Positions 35,387 through 44,543 of a stretch of 64,000 nt of DNA are shown here, one piece after another. Below the pieces are notes generated by a model. It was not told the DNA's origin. It saw nothing but the letters and a program-made list of their open reading frames with translations, and searched no databases. The stretch is from Burkholderia gladioli (lineage in GTDB: Bacteria; Pseudomonadota; Gammaproteobacteria; Burkholderiales; Burkholderiaceae): the NCBI RefSeq assembly GCF_000959725.1, contig NZ_CP009321.1, forward strand, positions 124,001 to 188,000, read 5' to 3'. The first letter of the stretch is position 1; every line of letters starts with the position of its first letter. A program made the position numbers and the translations under genes.

Positions 35387-36634
35387 ATGAGCGAAGTTAA
35401 CTGGAGACCTGGTCGTCGTGTGGCAATCGCAGGTGGCGGGCCTGGAGGCGTCTCTGCTGCGCTCGCATTCCTGAAAGCGGGCTTCGACGTCAAGATTTTT
35501 GAGCGGAAGAACAACGTCGAGCCGATTGGTGGCGCGGTTTTGCTTTCGATCCCCGTTCTCATGATCTTGCGCGAATACGGCGTTGATCTCACGAGATTTA
35601 CAGCGGGTGCGACCATGTGGTTTACCAATCACAAGGGAAAGGTTCGCGCGCGGCTGCCGGCGTCACGTGACGCAGAAGTGGCTTCGGGCATTGAGCGCTT
35701 TTCTCATGGTGTGCTTCGCTCGGAAGTCTGCAGGCGAATGGCCGACCTTCTTCCTGCAGGCGTTGTTCACGTCAATCACGGCGTTGCGGGATACTGCGAA
35801 ACGGCCACCGGCGTACAGGCACTTTTTGAGGATCAGGAACCTGTCGAAGCCGATATCCTGATTGGAGCAGATGGAATTCGCTCGAAGGTCGCGAGGCAGG
35901 CGTTCGGTGATCCTAACCTCTTCCACCTCGGGATCAAGGTTTGGCTAGCGCACTGTGGCACGCCGAATGGGATGAACATTCCGCGAGACCGGGCGCTTCT
36001 GTCGCACTCTTCCCGCTATCAGGCGTCGCACTTTCCGCTCATCCGCCATGGCGAGGAGGGTTTCGAGTGGTGGATTGTCGAGAAGTTTCCTGAAGGAACT
36101 TCGCACCCGGCCGATCCGAAGGCATACGTGCGAAACATCGTTAAGGATTTCGACACTCCGATCCGCGACCTCGTCGAGATTACCGACTTCAGCACCTCTA
36201 CTTTCCAGTGGGAAATCTATAACCGCAGTGCGTTGCAGAAGTGGTCGAAGGGGCGTGTTGCGTGCCTGGGTGACGCCGTTCACCCGGTTTCGCCGTATGC
36301 CGGCTATGGTCTCGGTATGGCTGTCGAGGACGGCTACTTCATTGCTCGCTCACTGCGGGGCTGCGATCTGCGAAACGCAGAAGCGGTTCGCCTGGCGTTC
36401 AATGCGTTTGAAGATATCCGCGTTAACTACGTCAATACGCACGTAGCATTTGCGCAGAAACTCGGTCATATGTTTCACAAGGTTCCAGCTCCGTTGAGTT
36501 ATCTGCGCGACTTCGTCTTTGATCGGACTTCTTTCCTTCAAAAATCGCTATCGCAGGGGTATACGCAGGACGTCCTGAAGGAAACGATGGACTTACGTGA
36601 ACTTCACGTTGTTCGTGTGGAGTCGCTCGCGTAG
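35387..36634 (+). CDS. Second FAD-dependent aromatic monooxygenase
   Basis: A 415-residue group A flavin hydroxylase. Motifs: GGGPGGVSAALAFL (FAD binding), ADILIGADGIRSKVAR (DG motif) and GRVACLGDAVHPVSPYAGYG (GD motif). It resembles the 6-hydroxynicotinate/salicylate hydroxylase subgroup more than the first monooxygenase does. GGAGG lies 10 bases before the ATG. It is separated from the outer-membrane gene by ~220 bases and so may have its own promoter. It ends ~50 bases before the IS256 element. It may carry out a first or decarboxylating hydroxylation. Confidence 0.9.
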   Translation: MSEVNWRPGRRVAIAGGGPGGVSAALAFLKAGFDVKIFERKNNVEPIGGAVLLSIPVLMILREYGVDLTRFTAGATMWFTNHKGKVRARLPASRDAEVASGIERFSHGVLRSEVCRRMADLLPAGVVHVNHGVAGYCETATGVQALFEDQEPVEADILIGADGIRSKVARQAFGDPNLFHLGIKVWLAHCGTPNGMNIPRDRALLSHSSRYQASHFPLIRHGEEGFEWWIVEKFPEGTSHPADPKAYVRNIVKDFDTPIRDLVEITDFSTSTFQWEIYNRSALQKWSKGRVACLGDAVHPVSPYAGYGLGMAVEDGYFIARSLRGCDLRNAEAVRLAFNAFEDIRVNYVNTHVAFAQKLGHMFHKVPAPLSYLRDFVFDRTSFLQKSLSQGYTQDVLKETMDLRELHVVRVESLA

Positions 36635-36684
36635 AAAGCGATATTTTTAGTTTGCGATTTAGTTGGGACAGGAAAATGGTAGAT

Positions 36685-37828
36685 GGGCCTGTCCGTAATT
36701 TTGTGTTCGAGGCATATTTTTGTCCCAAGGAGAACATATGCCTCGCAAACCGAAAGCCATGCCGGCCGAGTTGCCGGCGATTCCCGCCGAGCTGCTGGAG
36801 CAGTTCGGCAATGGCCCGATGACGGCCGATGCCATCAACGCCGCAACGCTGGCACTCAAGAAAGCGCTGATCGAGCGCGCGCTGGGTGGTGAAATGAATC
36901 ACCATCTAGGCTACGCGTCGGGCGCGGCCAAGCCAGCTGAGGTGAGCAATCAACGCAATGGCAAAAGCGCCAAGACGGTCCTGACCGAAGACGGCCCGAT
37001 CCGTATCGAGGTGCCTCGCGATCGCGACGGCAGTTTCCAGCCGCTGCTCATTCCCAAGCACGAACGCCGCTTCACCGGCTTCGACGACAAGATCGTGGCG
37101 ATGTACGCACGCGGCATGACCGTGCGAGAAATCCAGGCTTTTCTGCTCGAACAGTACGGCACCGAGGTGTCGCCGGATTTCATCAGCTCCGTCACCGATG
37201 AAGTCATGGCCGAGGTCACGGCCTGGCAAGCCCGGCCGCTTGAACTGATGTATCCGGTCGTCTTCTTCGATGCCTTGCGGGTCAAGATCCGGGAAAACGC
37301 CGTCGTGAAAAACAAGGCCATTTACCTGGCGCTGGGCGTGTTGCCCGATGGAACGCGCGACATTCTAGGGCTCTGGATCGAAGGCACCGAAGGCGCGAAG
37401 TTCTGGATGAAGGTCTTCAATGATCTGAAAACGCGTGGTGTGAACGACATCCTGATCGCCGTCACCGATGGACTGAAAGGGATGCCCGAGGCGCTGGCAG
37501 CCGTATTTCCGGCCACGACGCTGCAGACCTGCATCGTGCATCTGATGCGCAACAGCCTCGATTACGCGAGTTGGAAAGACCGTCGAGGGCTGGCCGCGGC
37601 CATCCGGCCGATCTACACGGCGGCGAGCGCGGAAGCGGCCCAGGCCGAATTGGATGCGTTTGCCGATGGCGAATGGGGACAGCGCTTCCCGACCGTCAGT
37701 GCCTCATGGCGCAACGCCTGGGATCGCGTGATCCCATTCTTCGCGTTTCCCCCGGCGATTCGCAAGATCATCTGTATGCGGTCCACGAACGACGCCCCTC
37801 AGAGAAGGTGTCGGAGTGTGTGAGGTGG
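36685..37828 (+). mobile_element. IS256-family element, 3' truncated
   Basis: The left end is recognisable as GGGCCTGTCCGTAATTTTGT at 36685, typical of IS256-family inverted repeats. The transposase gene follows but loses family similarity near 37770, and no right inverted repeat is seen. The IS66 element begins at about 37829, so the 3' end was removed by that insertion or by a later rearrangement. Confidence 0.8.
36738..37823 (+). pseudogene. IS256-family (mutator) transposase, truncated
   Basis: The ATG at 36738 follows AAGGAG. The protein matches IS256 transposases: GEMNHHLGY, a VPRDRDGSFQP segment, IVAMYARGMTVREIQ, the first catalytic aspartate in VVFFDALRVKIR, the second in VTDGLKGMPEA, and CIVHLMRNSLDY. 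At the point where YTTNAIESLN with the catalytic glutamate should follow (after PPAIRKII), the sequence diverges (CMRSTNDAPQ...) and stops. About 50-60 C-terminal residues are missing, including the glutamate, so it should be inactive. Confidence 0.88.
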
Positions 37829-37841
37829 GTAACGCTGCGGT

Positions 37842-39422
37842 TCAGCGGAGCTCAGCAGGCATCTTCCAGGGCAGCAGCGCGTCGTAATCGTCAACAGTCT
37901 TCGCCAGGGGCAGACGCTGGAACAGCCAGGTGAGGTATCGGTACGGGTCGATGCCATTGGCCTTCGCCGATTCGACCAAGGTATAGAGATTGGCGCTCGC
38001 GTTTGCACCATCGACGGTGTCGGAGAACAACCAGCCGCGGCGCCCCACGCAGAACGGGCGAATCGCGTTTTCGCAGGGATTGTTCGAGATGGGCCAGTCG
38101 CCATTCTCGAGGTAGCGGATCAACTTCGGCCATTGCGCGCGCAAGTAGGTCAGTCCCTTGCCGAGCAGGCTTTTCGGTACGATACCCGGCGATTGCTCGA
38201 GCATCAGCGCATGGATAGCATCGAGTACGCGTGCACTGTAGCGTCGTCGCAATCGCTGTCGTCGCTGCGACGGCCACGTCTCACTGCGCGTCTCGGCAGC
38301 GAACAGCTTTCCGATCAGCTTGATGAAGCGCGTCGCGAGCAGATCGGGCGTTCGGGCAGCCTTCGGTACGCTGTCCTCCGCTTTGACGAAGTACCGTCTC
38401 ACGTGTACCCAGCATCCAAGGTGAACGAGCTGGTGACGTTGAGCGATGTCGTTGTAGGGCTCGTAGCCGTCGGTCATCATGACCGCGCCTTCGTGGATTC
38501 CGGTGAACAGCTTGTCGGCCAGCTTGGTGCCGCGCCCAGGCGTATAGGTGAAGCAGCGGATGGGGACACCCGAACCGGTCATTTGCGCCCAGAGGTAACT
38601 CTTCGTTTGGGGGCGGCGGCCTTCCTCCTTGAGCACCTGGAGCGTCGTCTCGTCGCAGTAGATCAGCTCGGCATCGAGCAACGCGTCACGCATCAGGTTG
38701 ATCACGGGCTGCGTCGCGAGGCCAACTCGGACCATGCTGGCGGCGATCGTGTTCGACGAGATGTCGCCGCCGAAACGACGCAGCAGGCCGGCCTGGCGAT
38801 ACAGCGGCATACCGAACTGGTACTTGCCGGTGGCAATCCACGCGAGTGCGGATTCGCTCAACAGTCCGCGAGGGATGATGCGCGGCGGCGCCGGCGTGAC
38901 CTTGATGCCGAGATCGCAGCACGGACACGCGTATTTGACGCGATGGTGCTGGATCACGCGAAGCTGCTCGGGGATCACATCGAGCTGCTCGCTTATCTCT
39001 ACGCCGAACTCGACGAGCGCGTGCCCATCGTTTGCGCAGAAGCGTTCAGCTTCGGGCAGTTCGTGTCGCACGACGTCGCGCGGCAGGTTGGGATCGAGTG
39101 GTTTGCGGTGGCCGCGCTTCTTGCGCGTATGCGCAGCAACCGCCAATTCCGCAGTGTCTTCCTGCGCCGGCGTCGCCTTCGTGCCCAGCGCTTCGGCTTC
39201 ATTGAACAGACCGAGCTGTTCCGAGGATCGCGCCTCACTTTTGGCGCCGAATAATTCGTGCCGATAGGCGCGCAGCCGCTCCTCCGCGAGATCGCGTTCC
39301 GCCGTCACGAGACGCAGCGTGCCGCGAACTTCTTCATGCTCGCGCTGAAGCGAACCATACGCTTCGCGTATCGCGAGCAGCGCGGCAAGTTCGGCGGCGG
39401 TGATGGTGACCTGGATCGGCAT
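37842..39422 (-). CDS. tnpC: IS66 TnpC transposase (copy 1)
   Basis: A 526-residue IS66 transposase, intact. It has an N-terminal coiled coil, a KKRGHRKPLDPNLPRDVVRH linker, zinc-binding CPCCDLGIK and catalytic regions LIYCDETTLQVL and MMTDGYEPYND, ending with NPCENAIRPFCVGRRGWLFS. It is nearly identical in design to the frameshifted copy at 57570-59151, providing a reference for that copy. Confidence 0.95.
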   Translation of the reverse strand: MPIQVTITAAELAALLAIREAYGSLQREHEEVRGTLRLVTAERDLAEERLRAYRHELFGAKSEARSSEQLGLFNEAEALGTKATPAQEDTAELAVAAHTRKKRGHRKPLDPNLPRDVVRHELPEAERFCANDGHALVEFGVEISEQLDVIPEQLRVIQHHRVKYACPCCDLGIKVTPAPPRIIPRGLLSESALAWIATGKYQFGMPLYRQAGLLRRFGGDISSNTIAASMVRVGLATQPVINLMRDALLDAELIYCDETTLQVLKEEGRRPQTKSYLWAQMTGSGVPIRCFTYTPGRGTKLADKLFTGIHEGAVMMTDGYEPYNDIAQRHQLVHLGCWVHVRRYFVKAEDSVPKAARTPDLLATRFIKLIGKLFAAETRSETWPSQRRQRLRRRYSARVLDAIHALMLEQSPGIVPKSLLGKGLTYLRAQWPKLIRYLENGDWPISNNPCENAIRPFCVGRRGWLFSDTVDGANASANLYTLVESAKANGIDPYRYLTWLFQRLPLAKTVDDYDALLPWKMPAELR

Positions 39423-39452
39423 GCCGATTCGACAGACATGCCGATCTCGCGT

Positions 39453-39806
39453 TCAACTGACGCGACGATATTCGCGTCTCGGATGCCGCTGGATCGTAGT
39501 AATGTCGTCACCGTCGAGCAACGCGTGCAGCAGATCCGTCGTCATCGTCACGACTTCGGTTTTCTTGTCTGGCCAGGTGAAGCGATCGGCCTCAAGGCGT
39601 TTCGTTAGCAGCCAGAAGCCGTTCCCATCCCAGCCGAGGATCTTGATTCGATCACGACGCCGATTGCCGAACACGTAGAGCGAAGCATCCATCGGGTTCA
39701 GTCGCATCGACTGTTCGACGAGAATCGACAGGCTGTTCATGCCGTAGCGGAAGTCGACGGTATCGCGGTGCAGGTAGACCTTCAAGCCTTCGTCGAACCG
39801 GAACAC
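39453..39806 (-). CDS. tnpB: IS66 TnpB (Orf2, copy 1)
   Basis: A 117-residue IS66 Orf2-like protein with the family core VDFRYGMNSLSILVEQSMRL and LYVFGNRRRDRIKILGWDGN. It is required for transposition of IS66 elements, with unknown biochemical role. It overlaps the tnpA end by 25 bases. Confidence 0.95.
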   Translation of the reverse strand: MFRFDEGLKVYLHRDTVDFRYGMNSLSILVEQSMRLNPMDASLYVFGNRRRDRIKILGWDGNGFWLLTKRLEADRFTWPDKKTEVVTMTTDLLHALLDGDDITTIQRHPRREYRRVS

Positions 39807-40306
39807 GGCATCCTCCCCAGGATCTGAACCAAGGTCGTCAGTTCGTCGACAGTCGCGATGGCCTTGCCCAGTTCGAGCTCGACACCGTTGGATAGACGCA
39901 CGTGCAACGCGAGCGTCATCGATGCTGATGTGGGCGGTGTCAACGACGGCGCCGAAACGACCGGCACGAACGCAGATGCTGGTGCCGTGGCCGAAATGCG
40001 CTTGAGCGAACCCGGGAGACCGATAGCCAAACCATCGACCACTTCGACGGCGGGGGGCAAATCGTGCCCGTCAGCGTCGTTATCTTGCGACGCCGGCACG
40101 AGGCCTTTCTCGCGCTCCATCAGATACTTCGAAATCCACTTGCGTAGCAGGTTGGCGTTGATCCCGTGCTCCTGCGCCAGGCGAGCCACCGACACGCCCG
40201 GGCGTAACGCGGCCTCGACCAATGCGCGTTTTCCCTTCTCGTCGTAGCGGCGACGGCCGTCGCTGTTTTGACGAACCACTCTCAACTCAGAGTCTTTGTC
40301 AGCCAT
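39782..40306 (-). CDS. tnpA: IS66 TnpA (Orf1, copy 1)
   Basis: A 174-residue IS66 Orf1 with a helix-turn-helix: RRYDEKGKRALVEAALRPGV, then SVARLAQEHGINANLLRKWI. The C-terminus (ELGKAIATVDELTTLVQILG) matches the other two copies. The start lies just inside a hairpin whose arms include GGTGTCCACC, likely affecting expression. Confidence 0.92.
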   Translation of the reverse strand: MADKDSELRVVRQNSDGRRRYDEKGKRALVEAALRPGVSVARLAQEHGINANLLRKWISKYLMEREKGLVPASQDNDADGHDLPPAVEVVDGLAIGLPGSLKRISATAPASAFVPVVSAPSLTPPTSASMTLALHVRLSNGVELELGKAIATVDELTTLVQILGRMPCSGSTKA

Positions 40307-40430
40307 AGGTGTCCACCTCCCAAATAGGTGGACACCTATGCTCCTCGCTCAGAGCGCCGTTGGGCAGACGCCGACAATGGACCGCATACGTTGAGCGTGC
40401 CCGGGCCGCGCGTCGACGTCTCAAGGGGCC

Positions 40431-41051
40431 TCACGACGCGCGCGCGTCGTCGCCCGCGGCCGGCGCCGTACGCATCAGCTCGAGCACGTAGTCGGTCATC
40501 GAGACGGCGATCGCCGAGGCCTGCTCGAAGCTCACGATGCTCCGCGCCTCGTCGCCGAGGGTGCGATCGCCCACCTTCAGCTCGACCCACTGCGTCCCGA
40601 GCGCGAGGGTGCGGGTCACGGTGTAGTACGGCGCGTCCCCCTCCCTGCCACGGTAAATCGCGATCACCGCCTGCGACGCGCCGATCGGCGCATGCCACTT
40701 GTCGGCGTCGGCCGTGCCGGCGACCCACGTGACGCTCCCCACCTGTCGCGTGGTCCACGCGAAGCCACTGGCCCAGGCCAAGGCATCCTCGGCGCTGGCG
40801 AACCCGCTCTGGCGCACGACCGGGTCCTGCCCGCGCTGATACTCGACGCGCGCGCTGTAGGTCGGCGCCTCGTCGGCGCTCGCGCCGAGGCTTTCGGTGA
40901 TCGTCACCAGGGCCATGGCGCCGTCCCCGGCGCCATGTAGCTCGGTGCTCGTGCCGAACCGCATCGTGAACCAGCGGTGGCCAGCAAAGTCGACGTGCCC
41001 GTGTTGGGCGTCAGCCGCCAGCGCGGCCAGGGTCTTCGGGATATCGCTCAT
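40431..41051 (-). CDS. Hypothetical protein
   Basis: A 206-residue soluble acidic protein without a recognised domain. It has regular amphipathic composition, codon use like the neighbours, and no signal peptide or membrane segment. It is the most downstream of four minus-strand orphan genes (42365 down to 40431), probably one transcript. Its start codon has only weak Shine-Dalgarno support. Such clusters occur on Burkholderia plasmids and islands; no function can be given. Confidence 0.6.
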   Translation of the reverse strand: MSDIPKTLAALAADAQHGHVDFAGHRWFTMRFGTSTELHGAGDGAMALVTITESLGASADEAPTYSARVEYQRGQDPVVRQSGFASAEDALAWASGFAWTTRQVGSVTWVAGTADADKWHAPIGASQAVIAIYRGREGDAPYYTVTRTLALGTQWVELKVGDRTLGDEARSIVSFEQASAIAVSMTDYVLELMRTAPAAGDDARAS

Positions 41052-41145
41052 GAGGGTGTCCGGTTGTGCATCGATGGGTCAAGGGGGCTCAGCCGCGCGG
41101 TCGAGCGTGGGTTCAGGTCGGGCGCGCGGGGCGTGCCCAGGGCGC

Positions 41146-41472
41146 TCATCCGGCGTGCCCATTGCGTTGCAGCCAGCGTTGGCGCCGATCGGCCGGCGAA
41201 TCCAGGCGCAGGGTGAGCGAGCCGGGCCACGCGGCCAGCGCCGCGCGCAGATCCGCCCCGAGATCCGCCGACGGGCCGCCCCGCGCCAGCTCGACCAGCT
41301 CGAAATCGCCCAGGCGCTGCAGGCCGATGCGCGTGAGGCGCCAGGTGTGGTCGTCGTAGACCTCGGCGAGGAACGACGTCAGGCCGATGCCCCAGATCGA
41401 CACGCGCCAGGTTTGGATGACGGAACGCACTGGGTTCGCCGCGGCCGCCGCGATCGGATTCGATGGGTTCAT
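41146..41472 (-). CDS. Hypothetical protein, full-length paralogue of the fragment at 50503
   Basis: A 108-residue protein. Residues ~38-100 (EVYDDHTWRLTRIGLQRLGD, then FELVELARGGPSADL) are nearly identical to the plus-strand fragment at 50503-50724, so it is a repeated accessory family. No known domain is recognised. It lies 7 bases upstream of the start of the next minus-strand gene pair, consistent with an operon. Confidence 0.6.
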   Translation of the reverse strand: MNPSNPIAAAAANPVRSVIQTWRVSIWGIGLTSFLAEVYDDHTWRLTRIGLQRLGDFELVELARGGPSADLGADLRAALAAWPGSLTLRLDSPADRRQRWLQRNGHAG

Positions 41473-41479
41473 GGGGGCG

Positions 41480-41740
41480 TCAGTGGCGCGCGGCCGGGTA
41501 GACGAAATCGGCTTCCGGGGTGAAGGCGTAGCGCGTCGGGTCGTTCTCGAACAGCACGTAGCCCTCGATGCCGCGCTCGCGCAGCGCCGCGACGGCGCGC
41601 CGGGTGCTGGCCAGCGAGAACGTCTCGAGCTTGCCCGGGTCGACGCCCTGTCGGCCGCCTGTCGAGGTCCCCAAGCCGGTCATCAGGACGATCATGGGCT
41701 CGTCGGTGCCGACCTTGCGGCCGAAGATCTGGTGCTTCAT
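41480..41740 (-). CDS. Small hypothetical protein
   Basis: An 86-residue protein beginning MKHQIFGRKVGTDEP. The ATG at 41738-41740 has CAGGAG nine bases upstream, which decides the start over the much longer upstream frame. The C-terminal half (RRAVAALRERGIEGYVLFEND) looks like a small alpha/beta fold. It ends 7 bases before the next minus-strand gene, so it shares that transcript. Confidence 0.6.
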   Translation of the reverse strand: MKHQIFGRKVGTDEPMIVLMTGLGTSTGGRQGVDPGKLETFSLASTRRAVAALRERGIEGYVLFENDPTRYAFTPEADFVYPAARH

Positions 41741-41831
41741 CGTGCAGCTCCTGTTGGCCCGGGGGCCGGTGTGGGCGTGGGCGCGGACACGGCCGCGCCC
41801 GCCTCGCTCTGCTATTCGCTGCCCGCCACGC

Positions 41832-42365
41832 TCAGGCCTGGGGCTGACGGGAAAGGTGGTCCGCCACGTCGACCACAACGTCCGCCGCGCGCGCCTCGGC
41901 GAGGGCGCGCGAGGCAAACGGGACGGACCGGCAGCCGCGGTACGTGATACGCCACGCGCCATCGTCGTCACGCTGCATCAACGCCGGCTCCCCGAGAAAC
42001 ACGGCGTGATACCGCTCGGGCTCGCCGGCTCCGTCGTCCACCCGCACCCACTTGGGGTGCGCCGGCGCCGGGTCGCCCCAGAAAAATTCGGCCTGGGCTT
42101 CCGTGCGGGCCAGCAGCGCCCCCTTCCATAGGTCCTGGTCTTCCACATTGCTCTCCAGCAGGAAGAACTGACGGGTTTCGGGCCCGGCTTCGGTCTGACG
42201 GGTGAGCGTGTCGACCCGATAGCTTTGGAATCGCGACGCCGCGTCGGTGCTGAAGTCCGGACGCCAGGTCTCGATGAACGACGACGGTTCGGCGTCGCGC
42301 AGTTTGCCGTGCCAGCGGCCCCCGACGCAGAGCAGCTGCGCGTCGTCGAAGTTGATGATGGTCAT
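41832..42365 (-). CDS. Hypothetical protein
   Basis: A 177-residue soluble protein, first gene of the four-gene minus-strand group. It is rich in aromatic and acidic residues, with beta-type segments such as FFLLESNVEDQDLWKGALL. GAGGACC lies before the ATG. No family is recognised. Confidence 0.6.
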   Translation of the reverse strand: MTIINFDDAQLLCVGGRWHGKLRDAEPSSFIETWRPDFSTDAASRFQSYRVDTLTRQTEAGPETRQFFLLESNVEDQDLWKGALLARTEAQAEFFWGDPAPAHPKWVRVDDGAGEPERYHAVFLGEPALMQRDDDGAWRITYRGCRSVPFASRALAEARAADVVVDVADHLSRQPQA

Positions 42366-42759
42366 GCGGTGGTCCTCGTCGTGTTGGTATGGCCGCGCGC
42401 GGAGGCGGGCGCATCGATATCGTGACGCACGCTACGAAACTTGTACAACGGGATACATTCCGCGCGCTGCGCCCGGTCACGCGGCGCCCGGCACCGCGCC
42501 GGGCGGGTGTGGCGCGCAGGCCCGCCGGGCGCGGCTCGGAGGGGATCAGGAGGGAGTATCGGCGAAAAGCGGCCGATCTGACCGGATGAAATCGCACAGG
42601 CGATAAGCCTAGTTATCAGATGTGCGATTTGTCTATCGACCGAATGTTCACGCCCTGCCTCTTGAAGTCGGCCGGCCGCACCACCATATCAGCGCCTGCG
42701 CACGCGGCTTCCCTTTGGCACGCCCCGGTTGATTGATCGCGGAAGCGACGTGAGCAACC
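42366..42759. other. Intergenic region
   Basis: About 390 bases between divergently oriented genes. It should contain promoters for the minus-strand orphan operon and for the PIN-like gene. An AT-richer patch at about 42600-42640 is the likeliest promoter area. I saw no gene, terminator or clear operator. Confidence 0.4.
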
Positions 42760-43680
42760 ATGCTACCCAAACTGAGGGACCTCCTGATGCCGTCTATTCC
42801 CCGCAAGCTCATCCCCGACGATCAGTGCATCGTTGTGCTCGACACCAGCCCGGTGCGCGACATTGCATATGAATCCTCTACCCCCCCTTGGGTGGCAACG
42901 TTCGAGAAGATGGCCGACGCCGGCTACTCGTTCTCGCTCGCCGACAACGCCGTCACCGAGCTTTTGAACCAGCGTCTCGATGGCCGCCTGACCGAAGCCG
43001 ATTTGCACAAGATTCACAAAGCGCTTGCGCCGTTCTTGAATCCGGATGCACCGGTGTTGCCGGGAAAGAAGGATCTGCTGGCCATGATCGGGGAGTCTGA
43101 GGACTTGGACTGGTCGGAAGCCGAGGTGTCGGATTTCGCTACGCGCGCTTGGGCGGTCCTCTGCGATCCGTCACTGCTCAACGAAGACAGTGGGAAGGAC
43201 ATCAAACGCGCACTGCAAGACGATCGCGAAGACTGGACTGAGTTATTTAAGGACCTTGATGACGCCCACGCCGAGTGGATGGCTCATGCCCCGGACGGCG
43301 AGGCCACCCGTCCGTTGCATGAATACGATCACCCCCAGTTGGATAAGGCGCTCGCCACCGAGGCGTCACGCGGAAAATCGCAATCTCCGAGCATAGCCGA
43401 GCGCCAGGATCTGATGATCCGGTACATCTGGCGCCAGTGGGTTCGGACGCGCAAGTCGAAGGAGCCCTACGATCCGACTAGTGACAAGAAGATCAACGAC
43501 GGAATCGATCTTGACCTCTATCGTTACTTGATGCTGCCTGCGTTCGTGGTCGCGGGTGACAACGGGTTTCACGGGAAAATCGCGGACCTTCGGAGACCGC
43601 AGTTGAAGTGGTTTTGGCGCCCGCAGGATCTGGCGGATGCTTGGGAGCGCGGCGACAATCCTCGCCCTGCGTGGAACTAA
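42760..43680 (+). CDS. PIN-like domain protein, stand-alone
   Basis: A 306-residue protein with a PIN-nuclease-like arrangement of acidic residues: CIVVLDTSPVRD near the N-terminus, SLADNAVTELLNQ (glutamate on the second helix), DLDLYRYLMLPAFV, and VVAGDNGFHGKI close to the C-terminus. A large ~150-residue helical acidic insert lies between the second and third. PIN proteins are RNases, often toxins or defence effectors. No antitoxin gene is adjacent. An internal ATG at 42787 has a better GGGA ribosome site and is an alternative start. PIN assignment is by pattern only. Confidence 0.55.
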   Translation: MLPKLRDLLMPSIPRKLIPDDQCIVVLDTSPVRDIAYESSTPPWVATFEKMADAGYSFSLADNAVTELLNQRLDGRLTEADLHKIHKALAPFLNPDAPVLPGKKDLLAMIGESEDLDWSEAEVSDFATRAWAVLCDPSLLNEDSGKDIKRALQDDREDWTELFKDLDDAHAEWMAHAPDGEATRPLHEYDHPQLDKALATEASRGKSQSPSIAERQDLMIRYIWRQWVRTRKSKEPYDPTSDKKINDGIDLDLYRYLMLPAFVVAGDNGFHGKIADLRRPQLKWFWRPQDLADAWERGDNPRPAWN

Positions 43681-44169
43681 AGGCATCGCGGCCCATTCAT
43701 CTGGGTTACGGCATCTCCGTCATGCGCGTCTGGCCAGGCACGCGACGCATCGCGCTCTGGCCAAGTCGTGGTCGGACGCACACGGCTTTAACCTTACCGC
43801 CGCGCTTGCTCGCTTCCGACCGGAACATTTATCACCCGCCTAAGACTGCCGGTGTTCCAAATGGCCAGCCAAGTTGCGCCGGCCAAGAAAAATCCCGGCC
43901 GAAGCCGGGCTTGATCGCTGGTCAGCACCAGGAATGCCGATGCCTCCACCATTCGACAATGCCGACCATACGAATTATCGGCATTGACATGACACCCCAA
44001 AAAACGCGGCCGCGACCGGGTCGCCACGCGTCCAGCACCTGCGGACCGGGCAGTCCAATCATAGGCCAGCAGCGTCTAGTATTCCCTGGGCAGTCCAACA
44101 CTGCCTCTGCTGCGCAGCATTGACCCAGGCCATCGTTTTCTGCTGCAAGTCGTGCCCTAAGACGGGCAG
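43681..44169. other. Intergenic region with a minus-strand terminator-like hairpin
   Basis: No gene recognised. A stem CCCGGC / GCCGGG with CGAA loop at 43894-43909 is followed on the minus strand by a T-rich run, resembling a terminator for transcription from the right. The right end of this region abuts the decayed GNAT gene and may contain its lost 5' part. Confidence 0.45.
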
Positions 44170-44538
44170 GTGCCCACGTACTACGCGCCGGCATCCGGGG
44201 GCGGCGTGCCCGACGCGGTACGCGGCCGGTTCCGGCGCAATATCCCTGATCCGATACCCGTAGTCGCGTTGTGGCTGCTCGCCGACGACCGGCGCGTGCT
44301 GCACACGGTCGCGGCGATCGCCATTCGCGGCCTGAGCGCGCACGCGATCTCAGTCGCGATCGACGCGTACTACGAGCGAGGCGGCTTCGAAGCATTTCCG
44401 CTCGATCCGACGCTGTTGCTGATCACTCTGGCCGATTTCGAGGCCGCCATGAAACGCGGGCACGCGGCGGATGTCATCGACCGCGTGCAGTCGAATGATC
44501 GCAGTTCGGTATTTTCATCCGCGTTCACGCTGCGCTGA
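44170..44538 (+). pseudogene. Decayed GNAT toxin-type acetyltransferase
   Basis: The frame carries the C-terminal half of a TacT/AtaT-type GNAT: PTYYAPASGGGVPDAVRGRF, RRNIPDPIPVVALWLLADDR, AIAIRGLSAHAISVAIDAYY, ERGGFEAFPLDPTLLLITLA. In working members a RxxQGxGxG acetyl-CoA loop follows the DR; here the loop is eroded. The N-terminal third is missing (an in-frame stop lies just upstream) and no DUF1778-type antitoxin gene is adjacent. It is best read as the remnant of a GNAT toxin-antitoxin locus. Confidence 0.6.
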
Positions 44539-44543
44539 CCCGA

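Larger units (their letters stand above)
37829..40370 (-). mobile_element. IS66-family element, copy 1 (genes intact)
   Basis: The element holds tnpC, tnpB and tnpA, all open. The left end is proposed at GTAACGCTGCGG (37829). The right end near 40370 carries a loosely matching inverted repeat. An 8-bp duplication was not found, and the expected IS256 continuation is absent on the right, so recombination followed insertion. Upstream of tnpA is a hairpin of AGGTGTCCACC / GGTGGACACCT at 40312-40339. Confidence 0.8.
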
